Part shown: positions 1 to 9,205 of the stretch, in pieces | How positions within the stretch are numbered: the stretch's first letter is position 1 | How the letters are laid out: each line of letters starts with the position of its first letter | DNA from: Chitinophagales bacterium | GTDB lineage: Bacteria; Bacteroidota; Bacteroidia; Chitinophagales; JADJOU01 | Reading direction: 5' to 3' | DNA length: 62,988 nucleotides | Assembly: GCA_016787225.1 (NCBI GenBank) | Contig: JAEUUY010000026.1 | Span: forward strand, 236,414 to 299,401 | Notes under the pieces: model-generated | Database searches by the model: none | Told to the model about the DNA's origin: nothing | The model's input: the letters and a program-made list of their open reading frames with translations, nothing else | Made by a program: the position numbers and the translations under genes

Positions 1-110
1 TTAGGGTAGAAAAATAGAATGTATTTCTTTCCACTTTCAGGAAATTGAATTTCTGAATTATCGTGAAGCTTCACAGAGATTTTATTGACTACTGAACCCA
101 GTTTTAACAT
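1..110 (-). CDS. Peroxiredoxin (Bcp/AhpC-TSA type), N-terminal fragment cut by window edge
   Basis: The frame reads leftward from an ATG at 110 and runs off the window after 36 codons. It begins MLKLGSVVNKISVKL and ends GKKYILFFYP. The last part is the strand before the peroxidatic Cys loop in thioredoxin-fold peroxiredoxins, where Bcp proteins read LFFYPK. The catalytic cysteine would lie outside the window. The gene follows ftsZ on the same strand but is separated from it by a terminator, so it is probably not in the dcw transcript. The family call rests on this short N-terminus only. Confidence 0.6.
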   Translation of the reverse strand, partial: MLKLGSVVNKISVKLHDNSEIQFPESGKKYILFFYP

Positions 111-158
111 AATGAAATTTTAATATGTAAATATAGAGCATAACAATAATAAAAATAA

Positions 159-184
159 AAAAGGTGCTTTTTCAAACACCTTTT
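159..184 (-). terminator. Rho-independent terminator after ftsZ
   Basis: An 8-bp stem, AAAAGGTG paired with CACCTTTT, encloses a 10-nt loop. On the minus strand it is followed by a run of T with few interruptions (positions 141-160). It lies 27 nt beyond the ftsZ stop codon and would end the dcw transcript. Confidence 0.75.
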
Positions 185-210
185 AACTCAGATTTTAAGT
201 GAAAACAATT

Positions 211-1650
211 TTAGTCCAGATTCGTATTGAACTTATTATTGTCCTTAAATAAATTCAAATTGTCCGTAATTAGCGTTTTTGACTTTTCAGAAATATTCTC
301 TAGACCAAGCTCCAAATGATCTGAGCTTTTTAGTGGGGAATTGATATCAAAGCTAATTTTACTCAACATTCTCCGTCTTTTTTCTTCATCTGTCTCCTCA
401 ATAAACCTACCCATTTGATCTACAAATGTAGTCTCATCAGCATCTGTAATCGATATGGAAATATCATCTTCTGCAGATAATAGTTCCTTTCCCATTGTGT
501 TCAAATCATCTATATGGTACATTTCATCATTATGCATGACTGGGGTACCGAAATCTATTAAGATTTGCTTTTCAGATTCTACGACTATGATATCTTTAGA
601 ATCTTCCACTAATTGATGATTAGGTTTGTCAATAGAAACCACTTCCTTTTTGACTTCTTGAACCTCTTTTTTCAGAACTTTAGCTTTATTAAAACCTGTG
701 ACAACAATAGTAACAGCAAGTTCATCTTCTAAGGTATTATCTACCGAAGTTCCATGAATGATTTCAATATCATTTTGTGCCGATTCGTTGACTGCTTCAA
801 TAATTTCACCAATTTCGTCCAATGTACATTCATGATCTTCAGAATATGAAATATTGACTAAGGCTTTTTGAGCACCTGTTATATCGTAATCACTCAATAA
901 TGGTGACTTTAAGGCGTTCATTACGGCTTCCTTAGCCCTAGACTCACCTGTAGCATGACCTATACCCATGATGGTCATTCCACCATCTAATAATACGTTT
1001 CGAACGTCATTAAAATCCGTATTATGAATCCCTGCACCTGTGATAATTTCTGCAATTCCTTTGGCTGCATTAGCTAAAATATCATCTGCCATAGCAAAGG
1101 CTTCTGAACCTTTTAGCTTACCATAAATTTCGAGAATCTTATCATTCGCTACTATAATGAGGGCATCCACATTTTCCTTTAGTCGCTCTATTCCTTCCTC
1201 TGCTTTGACCACAGCAGATTTACCCAGCATAGTGAATGGCGTAGTCACTATAGCTACCGTCAGAATACCCATTTCCTTCGCTAATTTGGCGACTACCGGA
1301 GAACCTCCAGTACCAGTACCTTTGCCCATTCCTGCAGCTATGAAGAGCATTCTCGTACCGTGACCTAATTCTTCCTTTATCTGGGCTATAGACTCCTCTG
1401 TAGCTCTTTTCCCAATCTCAGGGTCTGCACCTGTTCCCAGCCCCTTTGTTAATTCAGGACCCAATAAAATCTTTGTCTTTATTGGAGATAAATTCAAGTG
1501 CTGATCGTCCGTGTTAGCGATAATAAAATTAACTCCTTTTATACCTTTTTGGAACATATGGTTCAAGGCATTACTTCCTGCACCTCCTACGCCAATTACT
1601 TTAATGATAGAGGATTTCTCCTTAGGTAAATCAAATTCTAAATTATTCAT
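211..1650 (-). CDS. ftsZ: Cell division protein FtsZ
   Basis: Tubulin-like GTPase that polymerises into the cytoplasmic Z ring. The N-terminal nucleotide-binding segment GVGGAGSNALNHM is at about residues 20-32. The tubulin signature is at 107-116 and reads GMGKGTGTGG; the Lys replaces the first Gly of the usual GGGTGTG, a variant I recall as tolerated in the family. The conserved GTPase and C-terminal domains extend to about residue 325, followed by a long acidic linker and a tail rich in Asn and Asp. The 479 residues are long because of this linker. It starts at ATG and is the last gene of the dcw operon, 60 nt after ftsA. Many Bacteroidota have a YqeY gene next to ftsZ; here YqeY lies near 46.5 kb. 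Confidence 0.97.
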   Translation of the reverse strand: MNNLEFDLPKEKSSIIKVIGVGGAGSNALNHMFQKGIKGVNFIIANTDDQHLNLSPIKTKILLGPELTKGLGTGADPEIGKRATEESIAQIKEELGHGTRMLFIAAGMGKGTGTGGSPVVAKLAKEMGILTVAIVTTPFTMLGKSAVVKAEEGIERLKENVDALIIVANDKILEIYGKLKGSEAFAMADDILANAAKGIAEIITGAGIHNTDFNDVRNVLLDGGMTIMGIGHATGESRAKEAVMNALKSPLLSDYDITGAQKALVNISYSEDHECTLDEIGEIIEAVNESAQNDIEIIHGTSVDNTLEDELAVTIVVTGFNKAKVLKKEVQEVKKEVVSIDKPNHQLVEDSKDIIVVESEKQILIDFGTPVMHNDEMYHIDDLNTMGKELLSAEDDISISITDADETTFVDQMGRFIEETDEEKRRRMLSKISFDINSPLKSSDHLELGLENISEKSKTLITDNLNLFKDNNKFNTNLD

Positions 1651-1710
1651 TTTTTATAGTTTACTTAATTAATGGTTTTGTGAATACTATACTCCTTAGC
1701 TTCTTAATAA

Positions 1711-3063
1711 TTATTTATCTTCAAACTCCTTTAAACTCGCCTCATCTAATAGAAAATTACCTATCTTATTTTGAATCTTATCTAACCAACTGAGGTTTTT
1801 CTGCTTGGTTTCGACTGGTTGTTCAAATTGTATAGGTGTTCCTAAATCATTCTCCTCTTGGCTAGTTTCTTTTTTCTCCATTCTCTCATATATATAGTCT
1901 TCAGAGTTATCTGCTGCTAATAAGGCTAAACCGATACTTGTAGAATATATTGTCTGAGCATAAGCTTTGTCTTGTAAATTAGATAGTCTGCTTATAGGAA
2001 AACCAATTTGCGCATGATATCCAGTAAACTGCTCTACAAAGTTTTTCAGATTTGGAATCATGGCGCCTCCACCGGTTACTACTATCCCTGCATTCAATTT
2101 ATTTTTATAATACGAAGACGCGATTTCATTTTTAACCTGATTAAAAATTTGTTCTAAACAAGCATTAACCAATCGACAATAATATCGTTGCTGAATTTGA
2201 ACTGGTGGCAAGCCTGTAAGATTATTCACCGTCAAAATTTTGTTCTCAGGGATATGCTGATATAGAGCGCTTGTGGCATGCACACTTTCTTTCAATTTCT
2301 TAGCAGCTTCATATCTCAACTTCAGTTTACTTTGAATCATTTGGGTGATATACTCTCCCGCATATGGGAATATAGCGGTATGGCGAATGATCCCCTTTGT
2401 AAATATGGCTATATCTGTGGTGCCTCCTCCTATATCTATCAAACATACACCTTCTTCCATTTGCTCTTCAGTGAGCACAGCCGATGCTGATGCCAGCGGT
2501 TCTAAATCAAAATCTAACAATTCTAATCCAGCCATCTGCACACTCATCTCTATACTTCTAGTAGAACTTACATTTCCTGTAATGACATGCCAGCTAGCCT
2601 CTAATCGATTTCCCATAACTCCTATAGGATTGTTTTTGATAGGTACTTTCTGGTCTACATAAAACTCTTGGGGTTGATAACTAATAATCTGCTCACCCGG
2701 CTCATTATTGAGGTTTTTCACCTGATCTTCTAGCAGTTTTATATCTTCCAAATCGATTAGCTTAGAAGAATTCTGTCTCGTATAACCCAACTTATAAACA
2801 CTTGAGCGCACATGAGCTCCTGCGATACCTACAAACACTTTTTTAATTTCCACTCCAGTTTTGGCAGATGCCTTAGCACATGCAGCTTGTATATCTTCTG
2901 CCGTATCACGAATATTTCGAACTTCACCATCCTGAACTCCTCTGGAAGGTACAACTCCAGAGCCTAGAATTTCAATTTTCTTCCCTTCAACCTTCTGGGC
3001 TACAATACAACAAATTTTAGTAGTTCCAATATCTAAACCTACAATTATTTTTCCTTTGTTCAT
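1711..3063 (-). CDS. ftsA: Cell division protein FtsA
   Basis: Actin-fold ATPase that ties FtsZ filaments to the inner membrane and recruits later division proteins. The phosphate-1 loop GLDIGTTKICCIVAQ is at residues 9-23, phosphate-2 (LIDIGGGTTDIAIF) near 208, and the adenosine motif VVTGGGAMIPNL near 329. The SHS2 (1C) domain lies between about 85 and 165. The C-terminal end WLDKIQNKIGNFLLDE resembles the amphipathic membrane-targeting helix of the family. Length is 450 residues. It lies 29 nt after ftsQ and 60 nt before ftsZ in the same operon. Confidence 0.96.
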   Translation of the reverse strand: MNKGKIIVGLDIGTTKICCIVAQKVEGKKIEILGSGVVPSRGVQDGEVRNIRDTAEDIQAACAKASAKTGVEIKKVFVGIAGAHVRSSVYKLGYTRQNSSKLIDLEDIKLLEDQVKNLNNEPGEQIISYQPQEFYVDQKVPIKNNPIGVMGNRLEASWHVITGNVSSTRSIEMSVQMAGLELLDFDLEPLASASAVLTEEQMEEGVCLIDIGGGTTDIAIFTKGIIRHTAIFPYAGEYITQMIQSKLKLRYEAAKKLKESVHATSALYQHIPENKILTVNNLTGLPPVQIQQRYYCRLVNACLEQIFNQVKNEIASSYYKNKLNAGIVVTGGGAMIPNLKNFVEQFTGYHAQIGFPISRLSNLQDKAYAQTIYSTSIGLALLAADNSEDYIYERMEKKETSQEENDLGTPIQFEQPVETKQKNLSWLDKIQNKIGNFLLDEASLKEFEDK

Positions 3064-3092
3064 TTTTATTCTCTATTTTACTCTTTAGAATA

Positions 3093-3869
3093 TTAACTCT
3101 TCTTTTTCGCTACCACCTGCTGGGAATATTGAAAATCCAGCTCCTCATACATGGATAAATCATGACACCGCACTGCTGTTTTAAAAAAATTATCGACCTT
3201 ATGCATCCTCTTTTCAAAGTCATTATCTACATATCCTAATTTCACTATTGGCTCACAAAACGATAAGACTAAATCTATCTTTCCATTATCATTGATATAT
3301 ATCTGATCGATGACATCTCTCCATATGGTATTTTCTTCGGAGTATTTCAGGACTTTACTCAAAGACTGTTGAATAAAACTATCCAATTTTGTCTTAGGAT
3401 TAGTAATTCCATGAACTCTGCCAGATACATATACTATACGCTTTGAATATTTATCACTTAAAGACATTCTATCCCAATCTTCAGACAAATAATAATCTCC
3501 GAATTCTGAATTAATGCGGGCAATAGGTTTTTTAGGAACCAATACCACATTTACATTATCTTGATTATCGATGTATAGTTCTGCCAACTTTACATACTCA
3601 TTTTGTTTTACTCCATTTTCAATAAGATTGAACTTAATCTTAGATAATTTACTTCCTTTCCAGGAAGGAAAGGCTGAATTCACCTCTTTGAGTATATCTC
3701 TAGAATCAACAAAACCTAAATTGTCATCGTTTTTAAATCTAACTTTGATATTTTGAATATGCATACTATTTCTTTTTTCTATAGCAGCTGCTGATATCAC
3801 AATAAATAAAGCTATCATGCCGATCCAGGATAGTGATTTTAAAAACAAGAGAACTTTTGGTTTACTCAC
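3093..3869 (-). CDS. ftsQ: Cell division protein FtsQ (DivIB-like)
   Basis: Bitopic membrane protein of the divisome core. A short cytoplasmic N-terminus and one transmembrane helix (about residues 9-28) precede a periplasmic part with a POTRA-like region. The Bacteroidota version is diverged, so the assignment leans on position between murC and ftsA, topology and length (258 residues). The start is GTG and overlaps the end of murC by 8 nt, which implies translational coupling. The C-terminus is basic (QVVAKKKS). Confidence 0.85.
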   Translation of the reverse strand: MSKPKVLLFLKSLSWIGMIALFIVISAAAIEKRNSMHIQNIKVRFKNDDNLGFVDSRDILKEVNSAFPSWKGSKLSKIKFNLIENGVKQNEYVKLAELYIDNQDNVNVVLVPKKPIARINSEFGDYYLSEDWDRMSLSDKYSKRIVYVSGRVHGITNPKTKLDSFIQQSLSKVLKYSEENTIWRDVIDQIYINDNGKIDLVLSFCEPIVKLGYVDNDFEKRMHKVDNFFKTAVRCHDLSMYEELDFQYSQQVVAKKKS

Positions 3870-5202
3870 GTGTACTTAGATAGTTTTTAATATCAGAAAT
3901 ACAGTTGCTTATATCACCTGCTCCTATAGTTAAAATCACGTCAAAATTAAGGGATTTCAGCACCTCTATGAGTTCTGCTTTATCCACAACTTCTACGTTA
4001 GTTTTCATCTTTTCAGACACTATATAGGAAGAAACACCTTCGATAGGCAACTCTCTCGCAGGATATAATGGCAGTAAGATGACTTCATCAGATAAATCCA
4101 GAGATTTAGCAAAATCTACACATAAATCCTTAGTTCGTGAGTATAAATGTGGCTGAAAAATACTAAGTATTTTCCTGCCCGGATAAATCTCTTTAACACT
4201 AGAGACAAGGGCTGCAATCTCTGCTGGATGGTGTGCATAGTCATCTATAAAAACCACTTTTTCATCACTATAAATCAACTCAAAACGTCTCTTGATGCCC
4301 CTGAACTTATCTATGGCATCTACCATTTGTTTCATTTCAAGCCCCAATTCCAACCCAACCGAAATAGCTGCTAAAGCATTCTCAATATTATGCCTACCAT
4401 TGTAGTTTAATTTGAACACTTCCTTATTTTCATTGATAGTAAATGTCGAATAAGTGGGCAAAATAGTTGCGATCTTAGCTATGAAATCACCTTTATAGAA
4501 TCCATAGATTTTTTTAGTGCCTGTTATGAATATTTCATCTTCCACTTTTTCATTATGAATAAGAATACCCTTAGCATCTAGTTTAGACAAAAACTCCCGA
4601 AAAGAATTGACTATATTTTCGCGATTACCATAGATATCTAAATGATCAGTGTCGATAGATGTGAGCACCACAATATCTGGAGATAGTGTCATGAAAGACC
4701 GATCAAATTCATCCGCCTCAACCACAACCACATTGCTGGATCCTTGTATATAGTTACTATTAAAATTAACAGAAACTCCTCCGAGAAAAGCACTGCAATC
4801 TACTCCACATTCCCGAAGTAAAAATGCTATCATAGAACTCACTGTCGTCTTTCCATGCGATCCAGAAACAGCAATAGTGAAGTTGTTCTCTGTAATAATA
4901 CCTAATGCTTGAGAGCGTTTTATTAATGGGATATTGCTATTTTGAAAATGATTTAATAAAAAACTATCTTTAGGCATAGCTGGGGTATAAACTACCACAT
5001 CATAATTATTTTCGGTCAATCTCTGATCATCAATATAAGAGACAAGAGCTCCCAATTCTGATAACACTGCCGTCATATCTGATGGAGTCTTGTCATAGCC
5101 ATACACCTTGATTCCTTTGGCTAAAAAGTACTTTGCAATAGCTGACATACCTATACCACCTATGCCAAGAAATAAAACGGATTTTATGTTATCTAAATTC
5201 AT
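3862..5202 (-). CDS. murC: UDP-N-acetylmuramate--L-alanine ligase MurC
   Basis: Cytoplasmic ligase that adds L-Ala to UDP-MurNAc, the first stem-peptide step of peptidoglycan synthesis. The N-terminal dinucleotide-like loop GIGGIGMSAIAKYFLAKG is near residue 13. The ATP loop GSHGKTTVSSMIA is near 113, and the family motif FDDYAHHPAEI is read here as IDDYAHHPAEI near 325. The 446 residues are normal. It overlaps murG by a single base at its start and ftsQ by 8 nt at its end. Confidence 0.96.
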   Translation of the reverse strand: MNLDNIKSVLFLGIGGIGMSAIAKYFLAKGIKVYGYDKTPSDMTAVLSELGALVSYIDDQRLTENNYDVVVYTPAMPKDSFLLNHFQNSNIPLIKRSQALGIITENNFTIAVSGSHGKTTVSSMIAFLLRECGVDCSAFLGGVSVNFNSNYIQGSSNVVVVEADEFDRSFMTLSPDIVVLTSIDTDHLDIYGNRENIVNSFREFLSKLDAKGILIHNEKVEDEIFITGTKKIYGFYKGDFIAKIATILPTYSTFTINENKEVFKLNYNGRHNIENALAAISVGLELGLEMKQMVDAIDKFRGIKRRFELIYSDEKVVFIDDYAHHPAEIAALVSSVKEIYPGRKILSIFQPHLYSRTKDLCVDFAKSLDLSDEVILLPLYPARELPIEGVSSYIVSEKMKTNVEVVDKAELIEVLKSLNFDVILTIGAGDISNCISDIKNYLSTRE

Positions 5203-6299
5203 TATTTGTCAATTCTCTTTAATATTTCTGAAGCTATCTCTGTAGCTGCATATGGACGTGCTAATGCCAACATTGCAGATTGCATATTACTCATTCGAGT
5301 TGTATCATTGAATATGTTTATAACTTCAGGGACTAACTTTTCTTTGCTTTCAGCATCCGTAATCATTACTGCAGCATTTTTATTAACTAATGCTTTGGCA
5401 TTAGGGGTCTGATGATCATCTGCTACATACGGAGAAGGGAGTACGATTGCCGGCTTTCCTACTACAAACAATTCAAAGAGAATACCGCCTGCTCTTGTCA
5501 CCACCAAATCACAGGCAGAATATACATAATTCATCTTATAGATAAAATCATAGACTCGACAATTCTCACTTTCAAGATGCTTGTACTTTTCAAAATGAGC
5601 CTTACCTGTATGCCATATCAATTGAATGTCATTAGCGTGAAATTGACTAATCTTATCTGCAATAGCCTCGTTGATGGCGCGAGCACCCAAACTGCCACCC
5701 GTGACAAACAGGGTTTTCTTATTTGGATTTAAATTAAAAAATTTAAATGCCTCACCTCGCGATACCACTTCGTTTACAAAAGATTCACGTATTGCATTTC
5801 CGGTATAGATGACCTCGCAAGTTTTAAAATATTTTTTGGACTCTTCATAAGAAACAAATGCACATTTCACTCCTGACGCTAGAAATAAATTCGTCTTACC
5901 AGGCAGCGCATTTTGTTCTTGTATAAATGTTGGAATTCCGAGCCACTGAGCCATTTTCAGAGTAGGCCCACTCGCATAGCCTCCCGTACCTATAGCTACA
6001 TCAGGTTTAAATTTCAAAATAACACGCATTACTTTGAGTAAACTCGCTATAACTTTGAAAGGCAGTTGAATATTCTTAAGCAAATTAGAGAAGGATAATC
6101 CACGTTGAAAACCTGCAATTGGCAATCCGATGATCTTATATCCGCAAGCCGGTACTTTTTCCATCTCCATTCTACCATGTGCGCCGACAAAAAGTACTTC
6201 TATATCTCTTTGCTTCTGGAGCGCCTCTACTATAGCTATGGCTGGGTAGATATGTCCACCTGTGCCACCGCCAGAAACCAAAACTTTTATTTTTTTCAA
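5202..6299 (-). CDS. murG: UDP-GlcNAc:lipid I N-acetylglucosaminyltransferase MurG
   Basis: GT-B glycosyltransferase that converts lipid I to lipid II on the inner face of the membrane. The N-terminal GGGTGGHIYPA motif follows directly after a TTG codon at 6299, giving (M)KKIKVLVSGGGTGG, which matches the family N-terminus; I prefer this start. A GTG at 6362 would add 21 unconserved residues and lies within a dispersed intergenic repeat, so it is less likely but not excluded. The C-terminal donor site includes TRAGGILFELFVVGKPAIV. The stop overlaps the murC start by one base. Confidence 0.94.
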   Translation of the reverse strand: MKKIKVLVSGGGTGGHIYPAIAIVEALQKQRDIEVLFVGAHGRMEMEKVPACGYKIIGLPIAGFQRGLSFSNLLKNIQLPFKVIASLLKVMRVILKFKPDVAIGTGGYASGPTLKMAQWLGIPTFIQEQNALPGKTNLFLASGVKCAFVSYEESKKYFKTCEVIYTGNAIRESFVNEVVSRGEAFKFFNLNPNKKTLFVTGGSLGARAINEAIADKISQFHANDIQLIWHTGKAHFEKYKHLESENCRVYDFIYKMNYVYSACDLVVTRAGGILFELFVVGKPAIVLPSPYVADDHQTPNAKALVNKNAAVMITDAESKEKLVPEVINIFNDTTRMSNMQSAMLALARPYAATEIASEILKRIDK

Positions 6300-6359
6300 T
6301 GTCACAAATTCACTAATTATATTTTCTCTATATTGTCTTATTTCACTTACTTTTGAATA

Positions 6360-6388
6360 CACCGCAAAGACGCAGAGAACACAGAGGA
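6360..6388 (-). repeat. Dispersed intergenic repeat (CTTTGCGG type), copy upstream of murG
   Basis: On the minus strand the segment reads CTCTGTGTTCTCTGCGTC followed by TTTGCGGTG. Similar degenerate copies occur at about 14460-14485, 29050-29088, 37467-37493, 37576-37602 and 48249-48294. The right edge supplies a GTG that is in frame with murG. Confidence 0.6.
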
Positions 6389-6481
6389 TAAGTCATTATC
6401 CAATTCAAAATTAATATTCAAATCAACACACAAAACCATTTTCAAATTTTCAAATTGTTCCACTTTTAAATTAAGCACTAA

Positions 6482-7699
6482 TTAAACTACCCCACTCAAA
6501 TTCATTTCCACCTCGTCCATATAATTTTCCTTCGAAGGACTTTTACCCAATTCATCATCTTGCACACTTCTACTAACACTCAATATAATGCCTAAAGCCA
6601 TAGCAATAAAAATGATGCTACTCCCTCCCATACTTACTAGAGGCAAGGTGACACCAGTAGCAGGCAATAAACCAATCGTAACACCTATATTAAAAAAAGC
6701 CTGAATGACAATACTCAAACCTAAACCCAAAGCTAAAAGAGCACCAAAAGTATATGGGCTTTTCATAACTAAAACAATCACACGAAACATCAATGCTAGA
6801 TAAAGAAAAATAAGAAATACTCCGCCTAGAATGCTCCACTCTTCCACAATTATTGCAAAAACATAATCTGAGAACGCATTTGGCAGGAAATTTTTCTGAG
6901 AACTATTTCCTGGACCTTTTGGCAACCAGCCTCCCCTAGCTATAGCTATATTAGCTTGCTTTACTTGATAGGAAACATCCTTGTGCGATTTTTTAGCTTC
7001 AGCAAAAGAAATCAATCTAGATTTCGCTGTGCTAAGTCGCTTTATTAAAAATTCATCTGGTGCTTTTAATACAAATAAAATACCTAGTGCTACAAATGAT
7101 AATCCAATAAAAATAGTACCGAAAAAATGCAAGTATCGTACTCTGCCCAAAAACATCATAATTAATGCCGTAACCATAATCATTATTGATGTAGAAATAT
7201 TATCTATAAATACTAAAAATGCGACCAATAATGTCACACCAATTGCAGGTAAAAATCCTTTTTTAAAATCTGCTATGACATCTTGATTTTTACTGAGGTG
7301 TCTTGCTAAAAAAAGTATTAATGCTAAGCGAGCGAGGTCAGATGCTTGAAATGTCTGATTGATAAAAGGTATTCTAATCCAACGCCCCGCATCATTCACC
7401 TTTACACCCATAAAGGATGCATACAATAAGGCCAAGATGCCTAGAGGAAGTAATATTTTATACAATCCAGAATAATATTGATAAGAAATTTGATGCATAA
7501 ACCACATAAATCCATACGCTGCCAGAATAAGAGCTATATGCTTAAATAAATAAACATGGATATCTCGATTATCCTTAAACGCTAAAAGAGACGTGCTGCT
7601 ATATACCGTCATAACGCTAAATAACGTCAATAAAGTAACTATAATCCATATAGATCTATCACCTTGAAACGTTTTAGCAATCTGACGAAGGATGGTCAT
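6482..7699 (-). CDS. ftsW: Lipid II polymerase FtsW (SEDS family)
   Basis: Polytopic inner-membrane glycan polymerase that works with the FtsI transpeptidase at the septum. About ten hydrophobic segments are visible. Characteristic SEDS stretches include GRWIRIPFINQTFQASDLARLA (residues about 105-126), the loop WLPKGPGNSSQKNFLPNAFSDYVFAIIVEE (about 257-286) and the last helices with LPLVSMGGSSIIF. Length 405 residues is normal. It starts at ATG and lies 15 nt after murD. The 119 nt to murG hold a dispersed repeat and TTTTCAAAT words. Confidence 0.95.
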   Translation of the reverse strand: MTILRQIAKTFQGDRSIWIIVTLLTLFSVMTVYSSTSLLAFKDNRDIHVYLFKHIALILAAYGFMWFMHQISYQYYSGLYKILLPLGILALLYASFMGVKVNDAGRWIRIPFINQTFQASDLARLALILFLARHLSKNQDVIADFKKGFLPAIGVTLLVAFLVFIDNISTSIMIMVTALIMMFLGRVRYLHFFGTIFIGLSFVALGILFVLKAPDEFLIKRLSTAKSRLISFAEAKKSHKDVSYQVKQANIAIARGGWLPKGPGNSSQKNFLPNAFSDYVFAIIVEEWSILGGVFLIFLYLALMFRVIVLVMKSPYTFGALLALGLGLSIVIQAFFNIGVTIGLLPATGVTLPLVSMGGSSIIFIAMALGIILSVSRSVQDDELGKSPSKENYMDEVEMNLSGVV

Positions 7700-7714
7700 C
7701 TTTTATACCAATTA

Positions 7715-9052
7715 TTATAAATTTCTTACACATTCTTTGAATTGGTCTCCTCGATCTTCATAATTTTGAAATAAATCAAAACTAGCGCAACATGGAGAAA
7801 GTAAAACTGCATCACCTTTTTCAGCTAATTGTGAAGCAGATCTCACTGCATCTTTCATACTGTCCGTACTAATAATAACATCAATTACACCACTAAATGT
7901 AGTTTGAAGTTTTAAGTTATCTACACCAAGACATACTAGAGCTTTCACTCGCTTTTTTACTAATGGAATTAAAGACTCATAGTCATTGCCTTTATCTACA
8001 CCGCCGGCTATCCAAATGACATCCTTTTCCATACTCTCTAAAGCATACCAAGCTGAATTTACATTCGTAGCCTTGCTGTCATTGATATACTCAACACCTT
8101 GAATAGTCAAAACAGATTCTAGTCGATGTGGTATAGTCTTAAACGTCATGAATGCCTCACGTAAAACTTCGTCGCGAATCTCTTCATGTCTTGCTGCTAA
8201 ACCAGCTGCTAAAGAATTGTACTGATTGTGTTTTCCTTTGATTGTGATCTCATTTGTTAGCATACTGAAATTGGTTTGTAAAATGTTTATGAATAATTTA
8301 TTTTCTTTAATGAATCCACCTTCCTTTAATTCTTTTCGAATCGAAAAAGGATATTTTTTTGACGATATGGTTGAATAATTTGCTTTTAAATAATTCATTG
8401 TTTCTTCATCGTCCAGACAGTAAATAAATGCATCCTCCTCCGTCTGATTATTAGTTATCTTAAATTTAGAATTTACATAGTTTTTCATCTCATAATTGTA
8501 TCTATCGAGATGATCCGGTGTAATATTGAGAAGAATAGCGATATCGCATTTAAACTCATGGATATCGTCTAATTGGAAACTACTTATTTCGACAACATAC
8601 AAGTCCTTGGGCTCCTTAGCTACCATATAGGCAAAGCTTATTCCGACATTACCTGCCATACCAACATTGAAGCCCGCTGTTTTAAAAATATGATAGACTA
8701 GATTCGTTGTTGTTGTCTTGCCATTACTGCCTGTTATTCCTACGATTTTACCATTACAATATGGATAAGCAAATTCTATTTCAGATACTATTTTTATTCC
8801 ATTAGCCCTTATCTTTTTTACAATTTCAGCTTTCTCAGGAATACCAGGACTCTTCATGACTAAATCAGCATTCAAGATTTTATCTTCACTATGTTGCTTC
8901 TGTTCATAAGGTATTTTATGCTCAATCAGCATAGCCTCATATTTATCACTGATAGATCCGTAGTCAGACACAAAGACTTCGTAACCTTTCTGTAAGGCTA
9001 GAATGGCAGTTCCTACACCGCTCTCTCCTGCTCCGAGTATGACTAGTTTCAA
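7715..9052 (-). CDS. murD: UDP-N-acetylmuramoyl-L-alanine--D-glutamate ligase MurD
   Basis: Cytoplasmic ligase that adds D-Glu to UDP-MurNAc-L-Ala. The Rossmann loop GAGESGVGTAI is at residues 7-17, the ATP loop ITGSNGKTTTTNLV near 108, and the Mur motif YINDSKATNVNSAW near 320 is complete. Length is 445 residues. The start is a TTG that gives (M)KLVILGAGESG, and no ATG or GTG sits close by. The 153-nt gap to mraY contains only AT-rich spacer with TTTTCAAAT words. Confidence 0.95.
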   Translation of the reverse strand: MKLVILGAGESGVGTAILALQKGYEVFVSDYGSISDKYEAMLIEHKIPYEQKQHSEDKILNADLVMKSPGIPEKAEIVKKIRANGIKIVSEIEFAYPYCNGKIVGITGSNGKTTTTNLVYHIFKTAGFNVGMAGNVGISFAYMVAKEPKDLYVVEISSFQLDDIHEFKCDIAILLNITPDHLDRYNYEMKNYVNSKFKITNNQTEEDAFIYCLDDEETMNYLKANYSTISSKKYPFSIRKELKEGGFIKENKLFINILQTNFSMLTNEITIKGKHNQYNSLAAGLAARHEEIRDEVLREAFMTFKTIPHRLESVLTIQGVEYINDSKATNVNSAWYALESMEKDVIWIAGGVDKGNDYESLIPLVKKRVKALVCLGVDNLKLQTTFSGVIDVIISTDSMKDAVRSASQLAEKGDAVLLSPCCASFDLFQNYEDRGDQFKECVRNL

Positions 9053-9205
9053 CGTTTTTCTAGTTTAAGGTTTATAGATGAAAGTGATAAGACATAATAA
9101 ACTCGCATATATATATTTCCATATATCATTACAACTAACAATAGTAATCGGGATACAACTAACTATCATTTTCACATTTTCAAATTGAGTCATTTTCAAA
9201 TCCAT

